This document shows, one piece after another, positions 36,078-49,199 of a stretch of 64,000 nucleotides of DNA. The translations under genes were made by a program, and so were the position numbers. Where the stretch lies: assembly GCA_030549775.1 (NCBI GenBank), contig CM060175.1, positions 108,864,688-108,928,687 on the forward strand, read 5' to 3'. This DNA comes from Tamarix chinensis (lineage: Eukaryota > Streptophyta > Magnoliopsida > Caryophyllales > Tamaricaceae). Positions within the stretch are counted from its first letter, which is position 1; each line of letters opens with the position of its first letter. The notes under the pieces are model-generated. The model was not told the origin of the DNA. It saw only the letters and a program-made list of their open reading frames with translations, and searched no databases.

Positions 36078-39000
36078 TAGAGTTGTGAAAAAAAATATTT
36101 AGAATCCAAAAATCTAATTCAAAATTTAAAAATTTGATCTGAATTTTAAAAATGGAAGAAGATATCCGATCTGATCAAAATTAAAATTAGTTTGAACCGG
36201 ATATCTAATTCAATTAAACTATCCAGTTTATGAGAAAAATATTTCTTAAAAATAAAATTTATAAATATTCTATTCAATAAAAAAATAGAAATACTATTAT
36301 TTAACACAACCTAATTTCTAAAATAAACCAGCCCAAATGATCACGTAACTACTTAAAAAATAACTACTACTACCATCTACCAACGAGTGGCCTAACAACC
36401 CAATGATACTACCAAAAAATTAACACCCTACTTATTAGTTACCACTCTCTAACTCTCTAACTCTCAAATTGTCCTATTCCCACCCAGCGGCGCAACCCCT
36501 CTCTCTCGTTCTTCTCTTCTCTCGTCTATACTCTCTCAATCACCTAATCTCATGCCTCTTCATTATGTTTCTCTGCATCAATTTGATTTGGAAATCGACA
36601 ATCCAAGTAACTAATGTTTAGATTCTTCTCTTCATCTCTCTTACTCTTAGATCTCGGTTTTTCTATTTGATTATCACCAGTTCTATTCACTAATTCTCTG
36701 TTTTTAGTTTTCATTCTTGTTTACTAGAGCTTTATTCTTGTTTGTTGATTCTTCTCTTCATGGCTCGTTTTGCCGTTAAAAGTATTAGCTAATTGTTTTC
36801 TTAATTTTTTCTCTGATTCTCCATAGTTTTACGGCTGTTGAGGTTGATTTTGCCATTTAAGGTATTAGCTTATCCTATTATTTTTTCATAATTGCCTACT
36901 AGGGTTTCGTTCTATGTTTTGTTCAACTAATTTTTTCTATGCATTTGTTTCGTTTTCTTCTTTGTTATTATATATGTAGTTGGTACCCATTTTGCTTGTT
37001 TTGTTTTGTTTTGAGTAGATGCCTTATTATTCTAATTGCGGATGTTAATGTGTGATTGACCCACAGAATTTGGCTGATGATTATTTATAAGGTTGTGAGA
37101 ATTATCATTCATTCTATTGGAATTCCTCTGTTGCTGGTGTATAGATATTGTATGGTTATGATAATTCTGATTTATTGAATGACTATTCTAATTATTAAAT
37201 GACTATTCTGATTTATCATATACTAAGAATATAACATGTAGACTTTTATTTGAACTCAAAAGTCACTAAGTTAATGTAACTTATGTAGACTTTTATTTGA
37301 TACAACTTAGCAATTATAGTAGTTCCTTTGAATTGTATCTAAGATAAAAGAGAAGAGGTCATTGAGCTTAAAAGAGTAAGTAGGAAAGTTATAGTTAGTT
37401 CAATTTGTTGTTTTTGGCTTGATCAACATTTAACTACCATATAATTTGTGTAGTAAGGATCTAGTTGGACCCAACATAATTGTCTCTATTTTTTTATATT
37501 GGTATAAATAAATATAGCTTACGATTATTAATATTTGTTCATAAGTTTTAACTGCAATTTAGTTTTGTTCATAAAATATAATTGTAATAGCTAGCACTAG
37601 CAGCAATATGGATGAATCAGTGAATGAGGTCAAAAATGGTGAAAGTGGGACACCATGTATTTTTCCAGAAATGACTCCTCATTTCCTTCACCCTCCATTG
37701 TCCCCATTAGAATCTACTTCAAATGAACAATCTGAAGCTTCTAATGAAAGTAGGAATGAGGGTGATCCACCTACAAAAAGTATACATCATGGGTTTGGGA
37801 TCATTTTGAAAAAATATCATGTGATAATAAGAATGATCAAAAGGAATATTTCATTTATTGTAACAATCAATATGTGGTTGCTCCTTATAAAGGTACTTCA
37901 AACTTGATTAACCATTTGAAGACTTGTAAGAAGTACCCTATCACTATAGATAAGAAACAAATCATTTTAAATTTTTTTTACTGTGATGATGGTCTTTCAT
38001 CGTCCATAATAACTAGTGTTACTAATTGGAAATTTAAATACGAAGAGCATAGGGAATCATTGGTTGAAATGATAATTTTAGATGACTTGCCATTTCAATT
38101 TGTAGAAAGTGAATGATTTATAAGGTCTATGGCAAAGCCACAACCTAGAGCAATATTAATCCTTCACAGACTATTATTGCTAGAGATGCGTTAGATCTTT
38201 TTATGGGAGAGAAAATAAAGTTGAAGGCATTTTTAAGAGTTGCAAAAGTCTAATTTGTCTCACCACTAATATATGGACTTCTTCTCAAAACTTGAGTTAT
38301 ATTGTCCTCAGAGTTCATTTCATTAATAAGAATTATAAATTGCATAAAAAGATTAATAATTTTTATCCAATTGCTGGTTATTTTGGTGAGATTATTGGTG
38401 GGCCTATTGAAAGATGTTTAATTGATTGGAATATTGATAAGGTGCTAGCTTTAACAATTGATAATGCAAGTTCAAATGATAAGTGCATTGATTATTTGAG
38501 AGAAAGACTCAATAGTTGGGACGAATAAGTTTTAAATGGTTCTTTCTTACATATCAAATGTATTGCTCATACATTGAGCTTTGTTGTGAAAGATGGGTTG
38601 ACAGAGTCTAGCGATTATATGCTCTGAGTTCAATATGCTGTAAAATAAGTGAGATCATCTCACTCTAGATTGAGTATATTCAAGACATGTGTTGAGAAAG
38701 AGAAATTAGAGTCCAAGAGAATGGTATGTTTGGACATTGAAACTAGGTGGAATTCTATGTATATTTTATTGGATGCTACTTTTAAGTTTAAGAAAGTATT
38801 TGCTTTGATGAAAAGAGATAAGAAGTGTCATGTTGAAATGAATAAGCTAAAAGGTGTATTAGTTGATGATGAATGGGAGAATGTGTGTGTGTTGCTTCCT
38901 TTTTTGAAATATTTTTATGAGACAAATTTAAGGATATTTAGTTCTTTGCATGTAATTGGTAACATGTATTTTCAAGATATTATGGTATTTTGAAAATGAT

Positions 39001-40369
39001 TGGGGTTGCTAGAGATGGTGATGATTTTGATATAAGTGCAATGACTTTGAGTATGAAATCTAAATATGATAAATATTGGGGAAGTGCTTGAAATACCAAT
39101 GCGTTGTTATTTATTCCTGTGATTTTTGATACTAGGAGGAAGATGAGATTTGTGTGTTGGGAAATGAATAAGTATTTTAATTTTGAACTTTCACTTGACA
39201 TACATGTTAAGATTGATACAACTTCAACAGAATTGTGTGCCTTTTATGCCCTAAGCTTACATATTATCCAAAACCTAAGCTATCTTCATCGGTGAATGTA
39301 AGTGAGGTCACTTATGAACAGCATGATGATCCAGTTGGTAGAGAATTTGAAGAAATAGTGGCAGCTTAGACTACTTTAGCTCATGGTAGTAATGACTTAG
39401 ACAAGTGTTTAGAGGATAATTTACTTGTGGTTGGTGAAACTTTTGATATTCTTGTTTGGTGGAGGGATAATGATATAAATTATGAAAATTTGGCTTTGAT
39501 GGCTAATAATCTTTTAGCTATGCCCGTGTCCACAATTGCATCTGAGTCTTCATTTAGTACTAGAGGTTGAGCTCTTGGTCCATTTTGTAGTTCTTTAACC
39601 CCTAGAATGGTAGAAGTATTAGTCCGTAAGCAAGATTGGATACGGTCATCTTCAGATCATCCTCAAGTAGAAAAGATGATTGATGAGATCGAAACCATTG
39701 AAGCTAGTATTATTTTATTCTATTTTATTGATAATTTTTTTTAAGTATTTTCTTTGTTTTTTTTCTAATTTTTATCTCTTTTTTTTCCATATATTGTAGG
39801 ATTATCGCATATTGTGTAGATTGACAAGTTAAATATTTTAGAGTTTGAAGACCGGATAATATGATGACTTTCTTAGTGGAAAAGCTATTTAGTTAAAATT
39901 ATTTATCTTTTTAATTATGGATTTATGGACTTTGGACTTTTGTTGTATTCATTTTATGGAATTTTGTTGTATTCGTTTTATGGAATTTGGACTAATATAC
40001 CATAATCAGCACTTTCACATTTTACATGTATTTAATTCAAGTAGGTTAAAATATCCAAATTGCTATTTATTTTGGATATTCTAATGAATTTGTGTCAGAG
40101 TTTTAGATATTTGGATATTGGTTATCAGATATTCGAATCTAAAGCATCAATTTTTTGGATATCCTATTAAAAACATAAATTTTTAGTTGAAAAATAAATA
40201 TTTTTAGATAATCGGATGTATCGGATACATCTGATATTCATATCCTATATTTAACATATCTAATACTAATAGATACGAATACAGATATAGGCTATCTAAT
40301 ATCTGATTGGATCGGATATCCAAAAAATAAATATGATTGAATAAAAATATCCATATTTGCACAGCCCTA
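36078..40369 (+). mobile_element. hAT transposon with dead transposase
   Basis: The ends look like diverged hAT inverted repeats: TAGAGTTGTGAAAAAAAATA on the left, and on the right the reverse complement of TAGGGCTGTGCAAATATGGA. GGATATCCGATC-type words crowd both subterminal zones. The body has a CT-rich leader (36480-36540) and a transposase relic at 37608-39720. Clear 8-bp target duplications were not found, so the outer limits are approximate. Confidence 0.65.
37608..39743 (+). pseudogene. hAT family transposase (BED finger, RNase H-like core, dimerisation domain), broken
   Basis: A serine/glutamate-rich N-terminus (37608) leads, after a frame shift near 37797, into a BED zinc finger: VWDHFEK, FIYCNNQ, TSNLINHLKTC. 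The core follows with a typical SYIVLRVHFI segment (38292 on) and LTIDNASSND, then a stop near 38526 where SFLHIKCIAHTLSFVVKDG should continue. MVCLDIETRWNSMYILLDA (38720s) and a C-terminal dimerisation region (NLLAMPVSTIASESSFSTRG near 39510-39570, LVRKQDW near 39620) complete the order. Stops at about 38114, 38526, 38992, 39367 and 39570 make it non-functional. It would have cut and pasted hAT elements in the nucleus. Confidence 0.85.
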
Positions 40370-40589
40370 CTCTTATCGTAGTTGCACACAATATTTGTGA
40401 CAGCTCCAATCCTCATTGGTTGTAATTCAACTCAAGTGACATACTAAATTTATAGTTAATATGCGAAGACATCATAAAAATGACTCAATTTTTTTTCTAG
40501 TTGAAAATACATCATCTTTAATTCTTCTCAGCATAGCAAGAAATTCTACTTTTTTTTCTATTCTTTTAAGGATTTTTTTTTTCAAGAAA

Positions 40590-40940
40590 GGACCTCTACA
40601 ATAGGCTTCATGTAACACCTTGCCTTGTGAAAATCATGGGCAATTACTCTGGAGTGCTTTTGAGATCAACGACTAGCCCCATAAATCAATATGAGTCCTT
40701 TTGAACATATTTTTTTATCAACCCACATACATCTCCAAAAATTTCCTAGGAGTTTACTTATCATTAAATTGCTTAGAGTCTAACGTACTTAACTATAGAG
40801 TTCTTTAATGATAGAATTCCCCCCAAAAATGTATAGTTTATTGATATAGGTAGTGTTATCAATCATTTTAAATATTCACTATCTACCACTAATTTAGATA
40901 TATTGCATACACCCCTACTCAAGAAATAACTATCCTTATT
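40590..40940. repeat. Unclassified dispersed repeat, copy 1 (unoccupied site)
   Basis: It includes GTAACACCTTGCCTTGTG, GGGCAATTACTCTGGAGTGC, and ATGAGTCCTTTT, and ends with TTGATATAGGTAGTG and CACTAATTTAGATATATTGC. Copy 2 lies at about 41255-42095. The repeat type is unknown; no coding sequence was seen. Confidence 0.6.
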
Positions 40941-40980
40941 GCACCTTAATTATTGACTATCTCATCATAGTATATATGGG

Positions 40981-41228
40981 GTTATAAATGATTCAAGTTG
41001 AGTTGAACGTCCCTAGACTTGAGCTTGAGTCATTTAACTTAGCAAACTAGTCAAAATAAGATTTTAACAAGCCGAGTTGAGCTCACGAGCCTAAGATATA
41101 CATGAGTTTAGCTAAACTTTTTCATACTCAAGAGTTCAACTCATTTAATTAAACAAATAAGTCGAACCAATTATTAACGAGTCAAGTCTAGTAGCTCATG
41201 AGCCATTTGAGCTCATTAACAACCATAA
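40981..41228. mobile_element. Short MITE with GAGCTC-type inner repeats
   Basis: The left end GGTTATAAATGATTCAA pairs with the reverse complement of the right end (GGTTGTTAATGAGCTCAA). Inside, words such as AGCCGAGTTGAGCTC and GAGCCATTTGAGCTC recur. About 250 bp long, non-coding. The target duplication is unclear. Confidence 0.5.
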
Positions 41229-41254
41229 GTGATTGAATCATCTATATTCATCTT

Positions 41255-42095
41255 AGAGTTGCGGTTTTGCTCTGATACCATCTTATAACATCTCATTCTC
41301 ACTAAGGTCGTGAGTACATACCTAAAGGTAGGGCCGTTTATGGATCGGATATTCGGCACTTTAGATATTCGAGATTTCATATTGGATCACAAATAATCCA
41401 TCAGATATCTAAAACTTTCTAACATATCACAAATAAGAAATATTCGATAAAAAAAATTCTCCAATAAAAAGATAATAAATTAATCTAACTTGAACCAATC
41501 TAATATAATAATTTAATTAGAGTCTTAAATTACATTATATTTAATTAGCGATTACAAGTTTCTAATAATATCTAAATATTTAATAAAAAATAATTAAAAA
41601 GTATAAAATTTACTAACAATAATTAATTTTTAGAATATGTATGAATATATCATATCAAATATTATTTGTATTTGTTAAATCAGATATCTAATTTTTATTA
41701 ATTTTTGTTGACCGAATTGATTATTTGATCAAAAAAAATGTTGGATCGGTTATTTAATCGTTTCGATCATATTGATTTAGAGAATTAATCAGTTTAATGA
41801 ATATTGGGTCACATGAACAATCCTACTCTAGAGTTCTTTTAGGGTCAATGGATGACTCTAAAAATCAACATGAGTCTTTTTTAATGTATATTTTTTAACA
41901 AATCAGACACATCCCAAAAAATTTCTAAAGAGGTCGCCCATCCTTAAAATGCTCTAAGTCAAACACACTTAACTATGAAGTTTTTTAATGATATACTTTC
42001 CAAAAAAAAAAGTATACATTGTTGATATAGGTAGACTTATTAATCTTTCTAAGACTCCACTATTCGCTACTAATCCAGGGGTATTGCACTTCATC
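41255..42095. repeat. Unclassified dispersed repeat, copy 2 (interrupted by a MITE)
   Basis: The flanks of the MITE at 41330-41826 join into the same sequence as copy 1. The left part runs from CATCTTATAACATCTC to the insertion; the right part resumes with AGGGTCAATGGATGACTC and closes with TTGATATAGGTAGAC and CGCTACTAATCC. Confidence 0.6.
41330..41826. mobile_element. hAT-type MITE, ~497 bp
   Basis: The termini are inverted repeats: TAGGGCCGTTTATGGATCGG on the left, and on the right the complement of TAGGATTGTTCATGTGACCC. Flanking octamers CCTAAAGG and CTCTAGAG resemble each other and the uninterrupted CTCTGGAG in copy 1 of the host repeat (40649-40656), consistent with an aged 8-bp target duplication. 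Non-coding and AT-rich, with ATATTCG words like the hAT at 36-40 kb. Confidence 0.65.
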
Positions 42096-42949
42096 ATTTC
42101 CATAGTTTTATAAACCAACTAGCATCAAACATTAAAAATACATTGAAATAAATAGTATAACGAATAATGTATATATGCATAATAATAAATTGAACAGTAT
42201 ATCTATTAAGAAGATAAATAATACATTAATAAAGTAGTGAGTTATTTATTAATATATAAATTAATAACATTAATTTATTAATTATTTAGTACACACCAAA
42301 TTATAGGATTTTGTCAATTCAGAATCCATTAACTTATTGAGGTGGAACTCTATATCTCAAACTATATTGTTAATTTTGGCCAGGAAGTGGGCTAATCTTC
42401 TATAATAATTAGTCTTACTTTGTTTAATGTAGTGAAGAAGATGGTTGGGATTCTCTTTCATAAAGAGATATGTTTTTTTCTTCAAATTGTATATTAAGAT
42501 TAATAAGAAAATATTCAATATCTTCAAAAACATATAGACAAATACCTTACTAATATGTCTTTTTAGTTATGTAAAAGAAATTAAAGTCTTAACAACAATT
42601 ATGAAAATATATTAAACAACCCTTTTTTTAAAGAACCCAAGAGGGGGTGGGGTGAATAGGATTTTTTGGAATGGAAACAAGAAATAAAAAATTTTGACGC
42701 ACAATGTATAGTTGTTTGACAATAAAATTTCTCTACATCCACTGCTAAAAGGGCTTGCCTTTTGGATTTCAAACCCCTTGTATATTTATTGTTGATCACT
42801 CATTTCTTAATCTATGAGCATACTATCTCAATGACCTTCTAAAAGCTTATTTATAAATTGAACTAGTTATTTTATCTAGGTTTATGGATCTACTAATCAA
42901 ATGACCTCTTTTTAGAAATGTTAGGCAACACAAAAATTGATGTAGGAGC
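42096..42949. other. AT-rich spacer
   Basis: No gene or clear repeat was seen. Short frames such as 42599-42799 (-) are not supported. Confidence 0.4.
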
Positions 42950-43249
42950 ATCTCTGTAACACCCCAAATTTTTATAACCTAAAATTTGAACTTTTACCCT
43001 TTTATCTAGAAAATTTTAATCTTTAAATTATTGATTTAATTGTTCTTGTGAACCTTTGACTTATAAAGATAGATAAAATTATTTAATAAATTAATATAAT
43101 TATTATTATCATTTTATCTTACTCTTTTTATTTAAATAAACCCTAAACTCATAATTTTATCAAAATTATTTTTTTAAATTAATACCCTAATTTTTTGATA
43201 AATTAATATAATATTTTTCCAATAGCCCAATTTTAATCTAATTTCTAAT

Positions 43250-44660
43250 CCTAATCATAAATCTATTTTCCTTTTCTTTTTCTTCTTTTCCTTTTTCTCC
43301 CTTTTCTTCCTTTTCTTTCTTGTCCTTTTTTTTTTCTCTCATTCCTTCTTCTTCCCTCAAGCTAGCCCGAACCATCCCCCTTTTCTCTTTTCTTTTTCCT
43401 CGGGCTAGCCCAGTCCTTCTCCTCCTTCTTTCTTTTCTTTTTCCCTCGGGTCTGCCCAACCCCTCTCCTCCTTCTTCTCTTCTTCTCTCCCACGCGACCA
43501 ACCCACTTCCCTCTCCTTCCTTCTTTTCCCACGCAGCCCAGCCTTCCCTCTCCTTTATTCTTTCCCTAAATAGCTTAGATTTCCCCCTCTCCTTCTTTCC
43601 TCACCTACGCCCGGCCAAACATGCCCCAAGCTCTCCCCTGCATACGCCTCCTCCTTCTCCTATGCACATATTGCACCTCTGCATGTCTGCGATGTCGCTC
43701 CCTCTTCCCAACAAGACATTGTGCACTACCACCCTTCTGTCATCCCTTTCTTTTCATTTTTTGGGCCTACAGCCCCCTGGTCTCCTTCCTCACGTGCCCC
43801 TTTCCTCCTATTTTTGCCCCTGCTACACCTACCACTCCTTGCACTGCCACTTACCTCACACGTCGAACCACCCCCTTTCTTCTTCATCCTCCTCCTCCTC
43901 CTCCTCATCTTCTTCTTCTCTTCTTCCCTTCCTCTCTTCTCCCTCATGGTATGCTCTTTCCCCAACCTTCCCTTCTCCCTTCTTTCTTCTTCTCCCCACC
44001 CCTATTTTCCCCTATCACCTCATCTGCATCCACCTTTAGCGCTTCCACCACCAACCTAGCCTCCGCCACCCTTTCTCCTTCCTTCCCTCCTTCCTCCTCC
44101 TCCTCTACTACCCTATCTATCCTTCATTATCCCTTGCGGCAGTTCCTATCGATTCTCCCTACCACCGTCCATTCTCCTTGCAATAGCCCCCTCCTCCACC
44201 ACAGCCGCATCGAACTCCTCCACCTCGTAGCTCCCTGCATGACCCCGAATAGACAACACCCCAACCTCCCTTATAGCCCTACCTCCTCTCATTCTCTTCC
44301 CTTCGACACCCCTACATCCGCCACCTTCCTTTGGCCACCTCTCTCCCCTCCATGTCCTCCACCATCGCAACTCCTCCTAACTGCCTGCCGCTAACCACAA
44401 CCACCACCCACCTCCTGCACCATCACTCACAACCACCAACACCACTTGCACCTGCCCTTCTCTCCTTCCTCTTCTTCCCATTTTCTTCTTCTCCTTTCAC
44501 TTCCCTACATCACCTCTCCCTGCAGTCTATGCTGCCGCCGCCGCCACCGCCCTCGAACCACTTACAACACACCCTCCAACCACCAGCCATCTCCACCCCA
44601 CCTCCTATATTCAACAACCAAAATCCACACCTCCCACCATCACCTATAGCCCTTACCTAA
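43250..44660 (+). other. GC-rich C/T-strand island inside the giant element
   Basis: The plus strand is almost free of purines for long stretches and rich in CCTCCT, TTCTTC and CCACC. Long overlapping frames (43320-44039, 43621-44394, 44331-44660) arise because C/T tracts lack stop codons; they are serine/proline/leucine strings with no domain. Matching islands lie at 52300-53440 and 61190-62190 in the other copies. Confidence 0.7.
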
Positions 44661-46259
44661 GACATTTCTTATCCCTTCCATTTTTCCCATTTCTGCGTGG
44701 TCCACGCTACACATGCAACGTGATTTATGTTGTGTATTTTTTTTATGTATTTAGGGATAATACTTAAGGTATAAGGGTAGTTTGGTAACTTTATATTTAA
44801 TAAATATTTTTAATAAAAATCATTATTTAATTTATCTAATATTGATATGGTATTTGTGATATTATCTTTAGGTACAAAATTTTATTAAACAGAGTCTAAG
44901 CATTTTTGGCCAGTTATTAGTAAAGTTTGTTTTTGCTGGAAATCAGGTAACATTTATACCATACTAAAATATTTGGATATTGTATGTTAGAATATTGGGG
45001 TTTTTGACATGTGATCTGTGTAGAATGGAAAAGGAATGCATGTTATATTGTGTAAGATGTTATATGTGTGAAATGGTGATTAAGAAGGGGTCTAATGTTG
45101 GGAAGTGATGATGTATGTTATGTGTATATAAAATGTTATGTTAAGTATGTATGGACACTTTTAGTAAAAATATTACTATTATGATCCCTAGAGGCAATTT
45201 GGTCATTTAAACACATCATGATCTTTAACCCTAATCGAGATGCCTAATGTGTTGTAAATATTGCTAGGAATAGATATAGGAGTTTGGTGTATTATAAATA
45301 CATGCTTTAGCATGAATATCAATATTTTATGGTCTAGGGGTATTTTGTTATTTTTCAATGTATGATGGTGATCATTCTAATAAATATGCATGCTAATTGT
45401 TATGTGATATTAAGCATGAGAATAGGAGTTTGTTGTATTAGTAACACATGTATGGGCATGAATATTAATATTATATGACCTAGGAGCATTTTGGTAATTT
45501 TAAATGTACAATGGTGGTTATTCTAATAAATATGCATGATAAGTAATAATATATGGCATTGTTGGGTAGCCTTGTACATTTGGGGAGTCCTTACATTACT
45601 AAGGAATGAGAGATTACCAAAAAGGTGAAACTAGGGCTTTGGTAGGTCAAGGAATGGAACCCTAGGAGTAGGTATTATCACATGTAGGAAATGGGAGAGT
45701 TGGTTTGTAACTCTAGATTATGATGTTAATCATGTTATTTGGGGATTTTGCATTAAATCTAATAGCCATGTGGGATAAGTGGAAGTAGATATAACTACCA
45801 CGATGAAGTAGGGTTTCGAGAGGGGTCCGATTTGGGGGTTATTATCACATGTGCAAAATGGGGGAATTAGGGGATGGCCAAACATAGTAATATATGTCTA
45901 GTGAGCAGGGGCTAGGCTAAACAAGTAGTAAAGAAGGGGCTAGGCTAACTAGGGAAAATTAGGGTTTTGAGGAGTAACCCTAGAGGCTAATTGTTATCAT
46001 ATGTGAAAAATGGGGGGTAATAGGCTATGAATCATGATAAGAGAGGTTTCTAATGACAGTTTTGGGTTTGTTGGGTAAATTGGGCACTCAAAGGAACATT
46101 AGGGGTAAGGATGTACCTGGGATTATAAAATTAGGGTTTCTAAGGGAACATGATTGTCCTAAGGTGGTAGTGAGCAGGAGACATGCATGAGGTTTGCATG
46201 TTTGTATGTTGTATCTGAAAAAAATAAAACATGAATAAGACACTAATCACTTAAAGTGG

Positions 46260-46940
46260 AAGATCACTTGAGTCAAGTCTATTTGTACATACCGATCCAC
46301 CGGTAAGAATAGTGACTAGAAGCATTCTATCTTAGAAGTTGTACCCTACCATTCCACTGGTGAGAATATTGAGGGTCCCACACTCAAATAATTAAAAACA
46401 TTGAATGCTAATAGATATGGGAATAAACTAATCACTTAAAGTAGAAGATCGCTTGAGTCGGGCCCCATTGTACCTACTAGTCCATCGGCAATAATAGTGG
46501 CTAGCAGTATTCTGCCCTGGAAGTTGTACCCTACCCATTCCATTGATGTGAATAGTGGGGCTCCAAACTCAAGTAATAAAAACATTGGACGATAATAACT
46601 TTTTGGAAGACACTAGTTACTTACAGTGGAATACCACGTGGGTTAAGAGCGGTTGTACCTTATTTATCGGTCCACCTATGAGAATAGTGGCCAAGAACAT
46701 TTTGTCCTAGGGTTGTATTTTATTTACTGGTCCACCGGTAAGAATAGTGGTCAGGATCATTTTGCCCCAAGGTTGTACTTTATTTACTGGTTCACCGATG
46801 AAAATAGGGGCCAGGAGTATACTGCCCTAGGATTATACTTTGATTTACCGGTCCACTGGTGAGAATAGTGGTCAAGAGCTTGTTGTTCTGGGGTTTTACT
46901 TTGTTTATCATTCCATCAATGAGAATAGTAGGGTCCTTGA
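46260..46940. repeat. Tandem repeats of the GGTCCACCGGTGAGAATAGTGG type
   Basis: About eight degenerate units of 60-90 bp each carry a version of CCACCGGTAAGAATAGTGG and GTTGTACTTTATTTACTGG. They are the reverse complement of the CACTATTAT-CCGGTGGATCGG block in the 48523 copy. Confidence 0.75.
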
Positions 46941-47776
46941 ACCCACATGGATATAAAATTCATGAGTTGACTAATTACTACACTAATATCACGATTCCAG
47001 ATAATAATGAATGAGCCGATATGATCTACTCATGTGCATGACATTCTTGTAGTGGTGTTACTGAGAATATGTGGGTTGATTAAGTGAGTTGTGCCTATTG
47101 TCGAGAATGATGTGTTTTCTAATTATACTACAAAGAGCATCACTTGGATGTTCCATTAGTAATTTTATGTTATTTCTAATTAAATGACTATTGGTAGCAT
47201 ATGATCTTGGTGCATGTGGCTATATGAATGATTGTTGCATTTTAGTTAACATATGCATAATTCAATGTTCATATAATTAACGTGATGCATCTAACCTTGC
47301 ATATTAATCTAGTATAATTGGTTACTCATTACCATTGTACTAAAGGGTTTGTTTCTTGGGCCCTCGCTTATTTAATGGGTAGTGGCCTTTGTAGGTCAGC
47401 TTGCAAGCTTATTTCAAGGTTATTCATTGGGTCAAGAGTGTAGGGTTATTTGGGATTCTGTTCGATAACTTGAACTATGTATTTTCCTTATAATCTTTTA
47501 TATTTCCTTTCCACTAAATTTTTTGTAACCATATTTAGTAGGTTTTATTTGAAAGGTAAATTAACCTCCCTAACTATTGTGCTACTCTATTTATAATAGT
47601 ATTCGTGAATTTAAGTAAAGTAACGTTTTAGCCTTAGCATTTAGTATTGGAACGGTGGAGGAAACCATTTTAGTACTAAGTGTGGAGCACCCCTAAAATT
47701 TATTGTTTTAGCTTCTGCTTGTAATTTTTTTTAAATAAAATTTTTCAATAGTAAATTTTGGGGGTGTTGCAATCTC

Positions 47777-48517
47777 CATCATAACACTCTGCTTTAGTTA
47801 ATTATCATCCTAAGTTTGAAGGACCCAAAACCCTTCTAATTTGGGAAGATTTACACTAAGCTTAACAAATGCCCCCGGCCACTTGGTGGAGCCATGTAAC
47901 ATAAAACCCAATCGCCACCTTTTTTGTAGCTTCCTTTTGAGCCCACGCATGTAGACAACCACATCCACCCACTACGGAAAACCAACCACCACAACCACCA
48001 ACAATCCCTACACTCAATAACCAGTGGGGACCACTTTGTTGGCTTCGAATGGAACAAAAAATAAAGGGAAAGGGTTGGTATATGGCATCTTTGAATTGTG
48101 CAAAAAGTAGCGGCATTTTGATGATAATGCCCCTCACTTAATTGTATTTTTGTCATCTCGAGATATATGCAATGTCTTATAGCTTATCTTTTGTCATTTG
48201 AAAGATATAATAGCTAGATTAGTAGTTGATTACTTGTCTAACATTCCAATATTAGAAATAAAGTAAGGAATGGGAAGGGGGATGCACTATTGAGGGCTTA
48301 TGGGGACATAGGTTGACTTTTGGGTTGGTTGGAATTAAACTAAAATAGTTAGCGTTGTTACATAACTAGCTGGTTTAAATTCTAACCAGTTTATACTTAT
48401 TTAGTTAAGGTTTAGTTAAGATATAACTAAATATTTTTACACCCCTTATAAGTATGGGAAATGGCTAAATAGACTCAACTTTGGTTACCTATATCCTCCT
48501 TATTTTTGAAGGACTAC
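47777..48517. other. Unique spacer between two giant elements
   Basis: 741 bp of unassigned DNA. Two overlapping minus-strand frames near 47851-48156 do not resemble known proteins. Confidence 0.35.
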
Positions 48518-49199
48518 CTCCCTGTAATACCCCCAAAATTCACTACTGAAAAATTTCGTTTTATTAAAAGAAATTGCGGAAGAAAAATATTAAACGGTGA
48601 ATTTCGGGGATATTACCGCCACACTTAGTACCAGACCGGTTCACTCATACCGTTCCAGTACCAAGTGCTAAGGCTAAAGAACAAAATATCAATTGCTAGA
48701 AATTCAAACCATTATTAAATCAGAGTGGCGCAAGTAAACATTTTATAAGAATAGATTCCACCAATGGTGGTTACAAGAATAAAATTACATTTAAACCATA
48801 CATTAGAAGAGGAAGAATGAAATCCTAAAGGCCGGGTAATCCTTACACTCTTTCCCGTTGCCCACTTGAGTAGCACCTGAAAAGACCTACAAGGGACACT
48901 GCCCATTGAATAGGCAGGGGCCCCACAAAGGGAACCCTTCAGTACTACGGTACTGAGTAACCCTTTAAAGTCACACTTAAAAGTAGGCACGTAATGTCAC
49001 ACATGATACAAAACTACATGCATATATAACAAGATGTGTACATGTAACATTCACATAATTAACAATCACATCAGATATCAATAGGTCGTTATGAACAATC
49101 GATACTTTCGGGCCTTAAGTCATGTCATAGTGCAAAATCAATACATTCGGGCCTTAAGCCATTAGTCCATCATTATTCAATCAATATCATATTTTATAT

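Larger units (their letters stand above)
42955..47771 (-). mobile_element. Giant LTR-like element (4817 bp), inverted relative to the next copy
   Basis: It begins TGTAACACCCCAAATTTT and ends AAATTTTGGGGGTGTTGCA. It is bracketed by ATCTC at 42950-42954 and 47772-47776, a perfect 5-bp duplication. The reverse complement of the right end (TGCAACACCCCCAAAATTTA) matches the start of the 48523 element, so the two lie in opposite orientation. It holds a C/T-rich GC-rich island (43250-44660) and a tandem repeat block (46260-46940). There is no second copy of its ends inside, no primer-binding site and no gag-pol. The size fits a giant solo LTR or a LARD-like derivative. Confidence 0.8.

Noticed and set aside
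43320..44660. Long proline/serine-rich frames (up to 257 codons) as protein genes
   Set aside because: They overlap each other in three frames, lie in C/T-only tracts that cannot form stop codons, lack domains and recur in non-coding LTR-like elements.
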